From Brachionus koreanus (Eukaryota > Rotifera > Eurotatoria > Ploima > Brachionidae): a stretch of 12,338 bases of DNA. The notes below the pieces were generated by a model. It did not search any database, had not been told where the DNA came from, and saw only the letters and a program-made list of their open reading frames with translations. This document shows, one piece after another, positions 1 to 8,007 of this stretch. The stretch is taken from positions 1,113,557 to 1,125,894 of the forward strand of contig PJRA01000509.1 of assembly GCA_016987375.1 (NCBI GenBank). Direction: 5' to 3'. Made by a program: the position numbers and the translations under genes. Numbering within the stretch: the first letter of the stretch is position 1; the number at the start of each line of letters is the position of its first letter.

Positions 1-2
1 GC

Positions 3-170
3 AACATTTATACAGGACGAATTAATCAATTTGTCTACATTAACACCTTGGAAAACAATATTTTACCATCTGTTGAACTCCTATTTGATCCAAATGACCC
101 TTGGGTTTTTCAACAAGATGGGGCTTCAGCCCATACTATCTATAAACAGATTAAAGACAAAATTTTTTAA
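3..170 (+). pseudogene. Tc1/mariner transposase, 3' fragment with early stop
   Basis: The frame entering from the left edge reads 55 codons and ends in TAA at 168-170. It contains WVFQQDGASAHT, the hallmark around the second catalytic aspartate of Tc1-like DDE transposases; that Asp is encoded at 117-119. The family cuts and pastes its own DNA through three acidic residues, and the third (D or E) normally lies some 34 or more residues after this one. Here the frame stops 16 residues after the Asp, so the last catalytic residue is missing. The following bases are AT-rich and show no continuation in another frame or a clear terminal inverted repeat. The 5' part lies outside the window. I infer a dead copy. 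Confidence 0.85.
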
Positions 171-225
171 ATTACCTTAAAAAAAATATTATTTTAATTA
201 AATAATAACTTCATTCTCGAAAAAA

Positions 226-1330
226 AGCAATTTGAGAATCTGACAAGTCTGTACAGGAGTCAGACAGGGTGCGTTATTCTTTCCCATTATTCCTAACAGT
301 GATTGATTATGTAATGAAAAAAACAACTTTCAATGCTATAAGTATACAATAGGGGTTAAGAACAAAATTTTAGAACTAGACTTAGAGTAAGACTTAGAGG
401 TTATGGATGATATTATGTTAATAATTAGTACTGAAGAACATATGCATATGAGACACAAGATCTGGCGAACAACGTTTAACTGGACTCGAAATAAATATGG
501 CCAAAACGAAAGTTATGCGCATAAACACTAAATTGGATACCACGATCACCATTGATGATTCACAAGTCTAATGTAAACCGAATTTACATTCTTAGGGAGC
601 AATATTAGTACATCAATGGGAGCATAAAGAGACTTTAAGAAAAGACTTGCTAAAGCAAAGATTACCTTTGCTAGACTCCGATCAGCTTGGAAATCAGCAT
701 TTGACAGTTACTCAGACCAGTGTATCCCCAGAATCCTTCGCGGGCTTCCAGTATGGAAGGTGTTCAGACTTCTTTTATCAGATTCTCACATTCACCAATG
801 TTCACTTCCGTACATCAGTGTTGCTTTTACTACAGAGTTGTACAGATTGAGTTTTGTTTCCTTGCTATAGCTGGTTGATTTCCAAGCTGGTCGGAGTCTA
901 GCAAAGGTAATCTTTGCTTTAGCAAGTCTTTTCTTAATGTCTCTTTGTGCTCCTATTGTTGTACTAATGGTGAAATATATAGTTAGATTCAAACTGTACA
1001 ATTCTGTAGTAAAAGCAACACTGATGTACCGAACTCAATGTTGGGGAATGTGTGAATCTGATAAAAAATAAGAACACCTTCCATAGTGGAAGCTTACGAA
1101 AGATTCTTGAGAATCACTGGCCTGAGAGACTGTCAAATTGTTAACTATACAAATACAAAAGATCAAATTCAGAGCAATTAAGTCAATTCATTAAGAACTA
1201 AAGATTGCTATGGCTTGGCTATATACTTAGAATGAAAGAAATAAAAATTCAACAAAAAAGGCCCTTTAATAGGCACCACAGAAAGTAATGATCCTTTGCT
1301 CCACAAGGTGTGATAAAGGAAAAAAAATAA
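226..1330 (+). mobile_element. Non-LTR (LINE) retrotransposon remnant, reverse transcriptase 3' half
   Basis: Frameshifted pieces of a LINE reverse transcriptase can be read in order on the plus strand. A QTGCVIL.SPL-like stretch lies near 262-290 and VIDYVMKKTT near 302-331. The catalytic box is read as MDD at 403-411, where LINEs usually have (F/Y)ADD. Then come MAKTKVMRINTKLDTTITID near 499-558, KKRLAKAKITFARLRSAWKS near 637-696, LYNSVVKATLMY near 997-1030, and RWLGYILRMKE near 1207-1240. This order is that of RTE/Jockey-like elements of the type often annotated 'endonuclease-reverse transcriptase'. Stops and frame changes occur throughout, so the copy is inactive. The 5' endonuclease part is absent, as is usual for 5'-truncated LINEs. 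An inverted fragment splits the copy between about 700 and 968. The exact clade is uncertain. Confidence 0.85.
701..968 (-). repeat. Inverted LINE fragment forming interdigitated inverted repeats
   Basis: Read on the minus strand, this segment encodes the same LINE part as its plus-strand flanks: RDIKKRLAKAKITFARLRPA, then YSKETKLNLYNSVVKATLMY. Bases 876-968 are the reverse complement of 604-696, with about five mismatches in 93 bases by eye. Bases about 701-855 are the reverse complement of about 988-1138, with more differences. The flanking plus-strand copy is almost continuous across the insertion, lacking only about six codons. So a second partial copy lies reversed inside the first. The single strand could fold into two alternative long hairpins. 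Confidence 0.8.
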
Positions 1331-1697
1331 TAACTTCCTTTTCAGTCTAAATTTTAACTTTCTGTGATAAAAAGCTTTAATTAAAATTATTACAAAATAT
1401 AATTTGTATTAAATAAAAAATTTGAATTATAATATATTTTTTTAATTTGAAAAACATTTAACGTTAAATTTTGAAAATTAGTTTGTTTCAAAATTTGATA
1501 ATTACATAATTGTTAAAATATGATTTTAGTGCAAAAAGTTACAAATATAAATAAATAAAGAAAACAAATTTTACCAAGATTAATGGGCAAATCTTAATCA
1601 TTTATTTCTAAATTATGATATTCAATTTTCAATAGAAGAAAAGCAATATATGCAAAAAATGAATTTTTCAATATTTTAATAATATAAAATTTAATAA
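1331..1697. other. AT-rich spacer, 3' flank of the C15orf61-like gene
   Basis: No coding-like frame was found on either strand. The stretch is dominated by A/T runs. Its only candidate signal is a minus-strand AATAAA at 1601-1606 that would serve the gene to its right. Confidence 0.6.
1601..1606 (-). promoter_or_regulatory. Candidate poly(A) signal, C15orf61-like gene
   Basis: AATAAA on the minus strand lies about 92 bases past the stop codon. An ATTAAA variant lies closer, at 1690-1695. In DNA this AT-rich such hexamers arise by chance, so the choice is uncertain. Confidence 0.35.
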
Positions 1698-2209
1698 TTA
1701 ATAAATCGAATTTTTATTTTCTTTAATTAAAAAATATATTTTTACATTCCCTTGGGACGTTTTAACACTTTCGGTATAAGTTATCAAACAATTACCAATC
1801 AGTCCATATGCAAGTGTTGGTATTCCTAAAGAATTTAAATCTTAAACTTAAAGGCTTAAAATAGAACTTGAATTTTTTTAATACCCAAATTAAGAATTTT
1901 GATTAGTCGAAAAAATGAATTTTGAAAATGAACAAATTTTTCGTCTAAATATTTTTTGTCATTTTCATTTAATCGAGTACAATGATATTTTATAAAAGGA
2001 AAACAACCTGTGCGTAATACCAAATATTCGTGTCCTTCAATTCTGTTGATAAAATAAGTCTCTCTAAATTGATCATTTATGACAAATTTTTGTTTGACAA
2101 AATAAGATGTCCAAGGTGGATAATTCTGTTGTTTTAAATAACAATTAAGAACTTCTGATGCTTTGGGAAGATTTTTGGGAAAAAAATTATGTAACATTAA
2201 ATAAATCAT
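1698..2209 (-). CDS. C15orf61: C15orf61-like conserved animal protein, two exons
   Basis: Exons are 2209-1885 and 1825-1698. The 59-base intron (1826-1884) starts GTATT, ends TTTAG and splits a Gly codon. The product is 150 residues; the human protein is about 157. Recognisable conserved blocks are ASEVL (17-21), PPWTSY (31-36), NDQF (45-48), the signature LVLRTGCFPFIKYHC (63-77), LNLGIPTLAYGL (106-117) and a Tyr-rich end. The intron is required: unspliced reading runs into IKKIQVLF and a stop just where the family continues with GIPTL. An in-frame TGA at 2239-2237 precedes the first ATG (2209-2207); a second ATG 12 bases on is possible. The family is uncharacterised, so no function is given. 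The first 16 or so residues are hydrophobic and could be a weak signal or membrane segment. The gene stands alone. Confidence 0.92.
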
Positions 2210-3161
2210 ATTCTTTTTCAATGTTGATTTGATTTTTCATATTACTTTTAACAAAATATTTTTATTAGCAAAACAACATTAACATTTGAACATGAATGAA
2301 TTCACAAAATGATTCAATATTATTTGCTATCAGACGATTGAATTCAATTGACATTATTTTATCATAAACTGATAATTTTCAATTAGTTTTGAAATATTGA
2401 TAAATTCGTTATTTTTGTAATTAGGTGACTAAAGATTGATATTATTTCATTGAATAAATATTTTGATAATTAATTTTCTAAAATTAGCTATTTTTGTGTG
2501 TTCTATTGATTGAATAGTGCTTTGAATGTAGCTATTCTGGATTAACTGATTCAATAAATTACTATTTTTACTTAATCTAATTTTGCATGTTAAACTTTCA
2601 TAATCATTTTTATGAATAAAGCTAATTGAATTTTATACTTAATTGCAAAGCAGATATTTAATTTTTAGCAGATTTGTTCAAAAGTCATAAAGTCAAAGTC
2701 AAGTCAAATCATTTGACTTTAAATGACTTTTTTTAAAAATTTTTCTCTTTTTTATATATGTAAAATTATATTTAAATTTGTCCATGGTACTTAAATTTTA
2801 ATTAATTAAATAAAATAAAAATAAAATTTTGACTCTAATTAACACCAAATGCATTATTCATGACAGAAACTCTAAAATGTAGAATTCAAAAATTTAGATT
2901 CGTCTAAATTGGAAATGACATTAATTAGTTTGGATTTCATGACCACTGTTTGTCCTCTAGACTTCTTCCTTTCATTAAAAAGTATTATTATTTTATTTTT
3001 AGTTATTTGTTCATCTGTACCGAACTAGCGTTCCTTCAAAAAATCCAAAAAAAAAAACTAAATAGGCTTAAATAGAAAAAAATTAAAATTACAGGATACA
3101 AATTTTTTATTATTTATGGCTCAAGAAATAAACAAGATTTATTTATGTATAAATAACACAG
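2210..3161. other. AT-rich intergenic region, no gene seen
   Basis: About 950 bases, including the upstream region of the C15orf61-like gene. No frame on either strand looks coding. The only local structure noticed is a set of AAGTC/AAAGTC copies at about 2682-2707 that runs into the 15-base palindrome GTCAAATCATTTGAC at 2703-2717. No TATA box or other promoter element could be singled out in such AT-rich DNA. Confidence 0.55.
3138..3143 (-). promoter_or_regulatory. AATAAA hexamer after an exon-like frame
   Basis: A minus-strand AATAAA about 20 bases after the stop at 3164-3162. It matters only if the short open frame upstream is a real terminal exon. A poly(A) signal is usually close to the stop in compact genomes. 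Confidence 0.25.
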
Positions 3162-3305
3162 TTAAGTCCAGTATTCGAGATATCTTGATTCGAAGCTGGC
3201 TTTATATTCTTCAAATAATTTGTCAACTAATGGAATAGAATTACTTAGTCCAGTCAAATTTGAAACTTTCAAATTTAATCTATTTTCGCTATCAGTTTTA
3301 AAATT
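3162..3305 (-). CDS. Possible unrecognised terminal exon
   Basis: The minus-strand frame is open for 47 codons and ends ...SRYLEYWT-stop. It has no ATG and is preceded by TAA, so it could only be the last exon of a spliced gene. In its favour: its makeup (LVDKLFEEYKASFESRY) is charged, amphipathic and protein-like, unlike the Lys/Asn/Ile/Phe-rich noise around it; its base composition is less AT-rich than the flanks; and AATAAA follows the stop within about 20 bases. Candidate splice acceptors are the AG dinucleotides near 3290-3270. No upstream exon with a matching donor could be identified with confidence, and I do not recognise a family. Chance or a decayed element are real alternatives. 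Confidence 0.25.
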   Translation of the reverse strand, partial: NFKTDSENRLNLKVSNLTGLSNSIPLVDKLFEEYKASFESRYLEYWT

Positions 3306-4017
3306 TTATCCCCATATAACTTAAAAATCAAGTTTTTTTTTTGTATTTTGACAAGACCTTAACCAAATTCACCAAAGTATTAATTCATCTTGATTTATAA
3401 GTTTTTGTCAATCTTACAATAATTATATATTTTGGCCGGACTTTGCAAGTTAAAATTTATTAGTCCAAAACAAACCCCTTAATTTGCGATTTTGTGAAAT
3501 TTAGTACGATAGAACAGAACAAAATGTTAAAAACTTTTGTAACTTTTCTTTTAATAGTCAAAAGCAAGTTCATTCAATATTCAAAGTTGCACTATTATAA
3601 AACTCTGAAAATTTAGCATAATTAAAATTAGGACAATTTTTGCTATCGTGAATTTTGCATAAACTTTGCATTCCATTAGCAGACTTTGATTTTGTTGCAA
3701 CTAAGTATGTTGCAGTTTGTTGCACTTAAAGAACTAATTAAAAGCCTTCAGAAAAAAAGTTATAAACTTTTTTCGCATAAAAAGCTATAAGCAATTTTTG
3801 ATCTATTTTTTTATTTTGTACATTTATATTTTTTAAAAGGTAGAGTACAAGAATGAATGCGAAACCAAATTTTAATCATACCCAGTCTTTGAATAACAAA
3901 ATGTTTCTCCTAAAGAGTAAAGAAAAGAAATGGGTTAGTCTAAAAATAGCAACTATTTTTTATCAATACATATCACAATGCCTCTGACTTTAAAAAAAAA
4001 AAAATTTTTATTAAATC
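3306..4017. other. AT-rich intergenic region with one weak minus-strand open frame
   Basis: No firm gene. On the minus strand 3725-3570 is open for 51 codons. It has mixed composition, including Cys and His (MQSLCKIHDSKNCPNF), but no ATG and no recognised family, and a frame of this length can arise by chance. A 13-base A run lies at about 3992-4004 (plus strand). Confidence 0.45.
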
Positions 4018-4023
4018 TTTATT
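4018..4023 (-). promoter_or_regulatory. Candidate poly(A) signal of the DDX49 gene
   Basis: A minus-strand AATAAA 12 bases beyond the TAA stop at 4038-4036. Its position fits a short 3' UTR. Confidence 0.5.
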
Positions 4024-4035
4024 AATAAAAGCTTT

Positions 4036-5656
4036 TTATGATGCATTTTTTTCAATTGAATTATCATGTTTAAGCCTTTTAGGCTTTTCTTTTTTATTCT
4101 TTTTTCCCAAACTTTCGACATCCTAAACAAATTTAATTATGAGACTTGTAAATTTTCTAGCCCATAATCTTACTATTCCTTCAATCAAAAGCATTTTTCT
4201 TTTGTTTATTTTTTCTTTTTCACCAAAATCTTCCTCATCGAGTTTCTAAAAGAAAAAATAAATATCTTTAACACTCTTTTATGACGACCATTTACTATTT
4301 CAGCTTCACTTCTAGTTACTGCTACTTCGGTGAGAATCTTCAAAATTTCTTTTTCATTTAACTTGTATTCATTCAGACTCAAATCTAATTTTTAAGAGCA
4401 AAAAAAATAACAAGTGCCATATTTGAATTTTTTAATATACTTATTTTATTTTCAATTTTATGCATTAAAGGAATATCATATTGTGTAACTACTGTTATGG
4501 CCCTGCCGCCTCGACCAGCTCTTGCAGTTCTACCAACTCTATGTATGTACTCTTTGGGCACAAAAGGCACATTTTCATTTATAACTAAGTCAACTGTAGG
4601 TATATCAAGACCTCTACTTGCAACGTCTGTAGCGAATAATATTTTAACTTGACTTGACTTGAATTGGGCTAGTGATGCGATTCTAAGTCTCTGTTTCATC
4701 AATGAATGGATTTCTACACAAGGCATATCAAATTTTCTAGCCATGATTGCTAATGTTTGACAATTACGACAAGTGCTCGTAAATACAATTACGGAACTCT
4801 TTGAATGAGAAGTAACAAACTCTTTTAATAAGTGAAAAAGGTATGCATCCTTTACTTTGACCGGTGATAAAACATAAAATTGCTCCAGTTGGTCTACTGT
4901 AGCCTTACTTGAAAAATAAAATTGTGACTGAAATTTAAGTAATTTTAAAGACTTACTCTGATTGAGCATCAAAAATAAATGGCTTTTTACTAGATAACTC
5001 TTGAAGTTTTTTAATTGTGTCTGTAATTGTTGCGCTAAATAGGAGTGTCTGTCTTTTTTTTGGCAAAATGTTAAAAATTGTTTGCAATTGATCTCCGAAA
5101 TTATCTTCCAATAATCTGTCAGCTTCATCTAATACCTTTAAATTTTAGAATATTTTTGGTAATTTTTCATAGAATAATCATGAATGTTTACCAGCATTTG
5201 TATTTTACTCAGGGAAAAATTGGTTCCACTTTCGATATGATCAGCTAGTCTTCCAGGAGTAGATATGACAATGTGAGGTTTCTCAGACAATTGAATTGCT
5301 TGCTCAGTCATTTCAATACCACCAGTGATTACACAATCTTTAATATTTATAGGTTTGCCCAAAATTCTGAATTGATCAGCAATTTGATAGGCAAGCTCTC
5401 TAGTTGGCGTTAAAATTAAGGCAAATATGCCAAACGGGTCTTCGGATAGTTTTTGTATGATTGGTAATGCAAAGGCAGCTGTTTTGCCAGAGCCTGTTTT
5501 TGCACAGCCGATTACATCCTCATCATTTAAAATACGAGGAATACAATTATACTGAATTGGTGTTGGTGACTTGTAGCCGATTTGTTTACATTGATCCACT
5601 AACCAATCGCTCAACTTTAATTCCTCAAGCGGAACACTAACAAAGTCCTCACTCAT
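4036..5656 (-). CDS. DDX49: DEAD-box ATP-dependent RNA helicase DDX49 (Dbp8 type), six exons
   Basis: Exons are 5656-5192, 5135-4957, 4907-4441, 4384-4296, 4245-4174 and 4122-4036. The introns are 56, 49, 56, 50 and 51 bases, all GT-AG. The product is 452 residues; human DDX49 is about 483. In order: Q motif GYKSPTPIQ (27-35), Walker A AKTGSGKT (52-59), PTRELA (84-89), TPGR (133-136), DEAD (158-161, exon 2), SAT (189-191), [10 protein letters not shown] (307-316), [11 protein letters not shown] (337-347). All catalytic motifs are intact. TQYD (356-359), KINKRK and the Lys-rich tail point to DDX49 rather than other DEAD-box proteins. By family knowledge it is nucleolar, unwinds RNA and acts in pre-rRNA processing (yeast Dbp8: small subunit). 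Exon 2 lies in a different frame from the long open frame covering exon 3, so unspliced ORFs miss DEAD and SAT. The start is the first ATG, just ahead of conserved sequence. Confidence 0.97.
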
Positions 5657-6811
5657 TTTTATTCAAAAAATATTTTTTATTAAAAATTAATTTGAAATAA
5701 ACGTGAATAAAATAAAATTTCTTTATGTTGATCAAAAAATTTGTCTAAACATATTTGTAATTAAGTTAACAAAAGTTTTTTAGAATTTATAAATTCAATA
5801 TTTAAAATAATCTTAATTAAAAATTATCTACTCTAATCTGCTTCAGCTAGTTCGTTTAAATGAAATTTTTGCATTTTAAAGTGATAAAAGAAAAGCATTG
5901 TAGTCAAAAATCGAATTTATATTTTGTATTATTTGAATTTTTCATTTATTATTTAGCAACAATTATTTTATTTTTTACTGAAATTTACGTACAATCGGAA
6001 TTCTACTGAATTGGCAAAGCGGAACATATTTTTGAACAATGGATTAAAATAAAAAAAAATTCTTTTTGAGAATCAATTAAATTATCAATTATAAAAGGAG
6101 GAAAAAAAATAGAGTTTTAGTTGATGAAAATATTAAAAGGTTTTCGATTCATTTCTTAAAGAGTATCGAGAAGGGTTGGTTCTGAATTTATTGATGGCAG
6201 ATCATCAATATATTTAATTTTAAGAAAATTAAACTTTAATATTTTATTACTTAATAATAATACTAACAATAGCTAATATTCAATGGTCAACTTGGTTTAA
6301 CTAAATTGACAAAGCATTAAGACTAAAGTTGTCCCGCAATGAATTAACCAAATTTGACAGTAAATTACGTGAAATAGAAAACGTCATATAACGAAAAATT
6401 TGGTAAAACACAAAACTTCCAAAATTTAAAAAAAATCGAAAATTTCGTAAAAAGATTTTTTTTTCTATTTTATCAATTGAAACTCTTAAAAATTTTTCTA
6501 TTATTTCTTAACCAAAATTAACAAAATAAAATGTTATTTCTCGTTAATTAAAGTCAAAAAAAGTCAAATAAAGTTAAAAATGGATTATTAATTTATTTAT
6601 TATTTTTGGTAAATCAGCACTTGTGCATACCTGAAATAAATTATACATTAGTTTATAAGCTCTAATTTTCAAAATTTTATTTATTGATATTCTGATTATT
6701 GGTTTTTGTCTTTTTTTCTCATTTATTGTTTCTCTGATTTCGTTAACAAACAAACCGTCAAAAAAGTAACAAAATTTCTTTATTTTCATTTTAATTTATA
6801 CAATTTAATAA
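5657..6811. other. AT-rich intergenic region, no firm gene
   Basis: About 1.15 kb between DDX49 and the next coding-like stretch; it should contain the DDX49 promoter, but no element stands out. The minus-strand frame 6789-6574 (71 codons, rich in Lys and Ile) is explained by base composition. A short minus-strand frame near 6213-6154 (IDDLPSINSEPTLLDTL-stop) is mildly protein-like but unsupported. Repeated AAAGTCAAA-like words lie at about 6550-6578. Confidence 0.5.
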
Positions 6812-7189
6812 ATAGTATATTATCTAGATTTATTTCATAAGATTTTTTTTAAGCTGATAATAGCAAAGCACTCTAGCAGCTCCCCTTTTTTAAATTCCCA
6901 GCATCATGTCAGCTTTGAAGGAATTCAAATTCTTTGTACACCAGAGCTTGGCTTGTTATTTAATCCAACACTAGAAGACTCTAGAAGTTTTAGAACTTAT
7001 TCTATTAAACATTTCAAAAAAAATTTTGCTTTAAAAAATACGATTTTGAAATTTTTGAAAAAAAGTTCAGAAAATTTGTCAAATCTTCTAGTGTTAAATG
7101 TGATAACCGGTCAAGAACATTTTAAAATTCTAGATAAAAAAAACAATGCATTTATTCCTATTATAATCACTATTTTAATAATATTATAG
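6812..7189 (+). CDS. Unrecognised open frame without ATG (internal exon or element relic)
   Basis: The frame is open for 125 codons between TAA at 6809-6811 and a stop at 7187-7189, which is long for DNA this AT-rich. It has no in-frame ATG. The middle part is protein-like (SFEGIQILCTPELGLLFNP, then LEDSRSFRTYSIKHFKKNF). The end becomes Ile-rich and looks like noise. A pyrimidine tract and CCCAG at 6881-6901 would make a good splice acceptor, giving an exon that starts at 6902. I recognise no family. It lies directly before Harbinger-like transposase pieces on the same strand and may be an upstream part of the same decayed element. Residues after about 7100 should not be trusted. Confidence 0.25.
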   Translation: MVYYLDLFHKIFFKLIIAKHSSSSPFLNSQHHVSFEGIQILCTPELGLLFNPTLEDSRSFRTYSIKHFKKNFALKNTILKFLKKSSENLSNLLVLNVITGQEHFKILDKKNNAFIPIIITILIIL

Positions 7190-7239
7190 CTAATAGCTTT
7201 GAATTATATCTTTTACTAATAGTATTTTCTTACTTAATT

Positions 7240-7634
7240 GTGCCCCTTAAAGACTTTCTTTTTTCAATCGAATCAGCGTTAGTTTTGCTACATTGTTTCC
7301 TAAAGAATCATACTTAGCTTTGCAAAAAGTATATTATTTCATGAAAATTTAAAAACATGTTTAGTCGAATGGTTTGTGTCTTTTTCATACAACCAGATTA
7401 TCGAAGGTTAGAATCCCGCAAAGGAATAAAATCTTCAAAATATCTCTGCAGTACGAGATGATTGTTTAAACCCCTTTCATTTATTAAAATTATTAAGGGG
7501 CTAAATTCCTCAATGAAGACACGATTTCGGAGGGCAATCTTGAGCAAAGAAATAATAATTTTTGCTATTACATCCTTAACAGGTTAATAGGAGAGGCATT
7601 TTTCTCCTTTTCCAATACTTTTATTATAAAATAG
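7240..7634 (+). pseudogene. PIF/Harbinger-like (DDE_Tnp_4) transposase relic, frameshifted
   Basis: Three plus-strand frames carry coding-like pieces in sequence. Frame 7357-7461 reads QPDYRRLESRKGIKSSKYLC, comparable to the 'Y.N.KG..S...Q' segment after the first catalytic Asp of Harbinger nucleases. A second frame, about 7433-7494, reads SAVRDDCLNPFHLLKLL, comparable to the conserved 'GDDAFPL...L' box. Frame 7497-7634 reads YYILNRLIGEAFFSFSNTF, comparable to 'FNYRLSRAR..VENAFGIL..RF', which holds the catalytic Glu. A stretch near 7240-7315 (PLKDFLFSIESALVLLHCFL) may belong further upstream. Spacing between the first two boxes is far too short, so an internal deletion is implied along with frameshifts. 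The match is by eye to remembered family patterns. A different transposase or an unknown gene remains possible. Confidence 0.35.
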
Positions 7635-8007
7635 ATTCAAAAATGTTGAAATAAATAATTTGTCAATATCAGGTCAAAATTTTAGTAAGGAAACACATAA
7701 AAAAAATCTTATTACTTTTGTAAGAGTATTAAATATATTATTTAAAAAAAAAATCTTTACTCTCTTAATTAAACAAATTTATTAGAATTTTGTACCAAAA
7801 AAAGAAGTTGATCCTCTTTGAAATAATTAAAATTAAAATAGAATTTATCGTGTTGAAAAATTAAATATCTGAAAAGAATTTGATTTGAAAATGAGAAAAT
7901 GCTAGAATGTTTTGCTTTATTTCGAAATTTAAAATTTAATCATAATTTCAACGTGTTGTTAAATTATTTTCTATAAAAAAGTCAATATTCTATACTTAAA
8001 AATAAAA
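7635..8007. other. AT-rich 5' flank of LRRC47
   Basis: About 370 bases with no coding-like frame. An in-frame TAA at 7960-7962 precedes the LRRC47 ATG. The promoter should lie here, but no element can be distinguished. Confidence 0.55.

Noticed and set aside
647..850. 67-codon plus ORF
   Set aside because: It runs in the wrong frame over the LINE and across the junction of the inverted fragment.
1856..2221. 121-codon minus ORF as a complete single-exon protein
   Set aside because: It starts at TTG and ends in unspliced intron sequence (IKKIQVLF). The true start is ATG at 2209 and a second exon at 1825-1698 supplies the conserved C-terminus.
4908..5128. N-terminal part of the 247-codon minus ORF ([10 protein letters not shown]...)
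   Set aside because: This is DDX49 exon 2 and intron 2 read in the wrong frame; the correct frame gives [13 protein letters not shown] and the SAT motif.
6574..6789. 71-codon minus ORF
   Set aside because: Lys/Ile/Asn-rich as expected from AT-rich noise; no family recognised, and a frame of this length is not surprising by chance here.
6967..7095. 11-base inverted repeat AACACTAGAAG/CTTCTAGTGTT as transposon ends
   Set aside because: It lies inside an open frame, is only 11 bases, and shows no target duplication; chance is likely.
7355..7425. tRNA-like or SINE-like stretch (A-box-like TAGTCGAATGG, B-box-like GGTTAGAATCC, possible anticodon hairpin)
   Set aside because: The acceptor ends do not pair, the T stem has mismatches and the D-arm spacing is too short. 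A coding explanation (Harbinger-like relic) covers the same bases better.
7471..7500. CCCCTT/AAGGGG hairpin as a terminator
   Set aside because: Six base pairs with an 18-base loop, in a eukaryotic context where such terminators do not apply; it lies inside the transposase relic.
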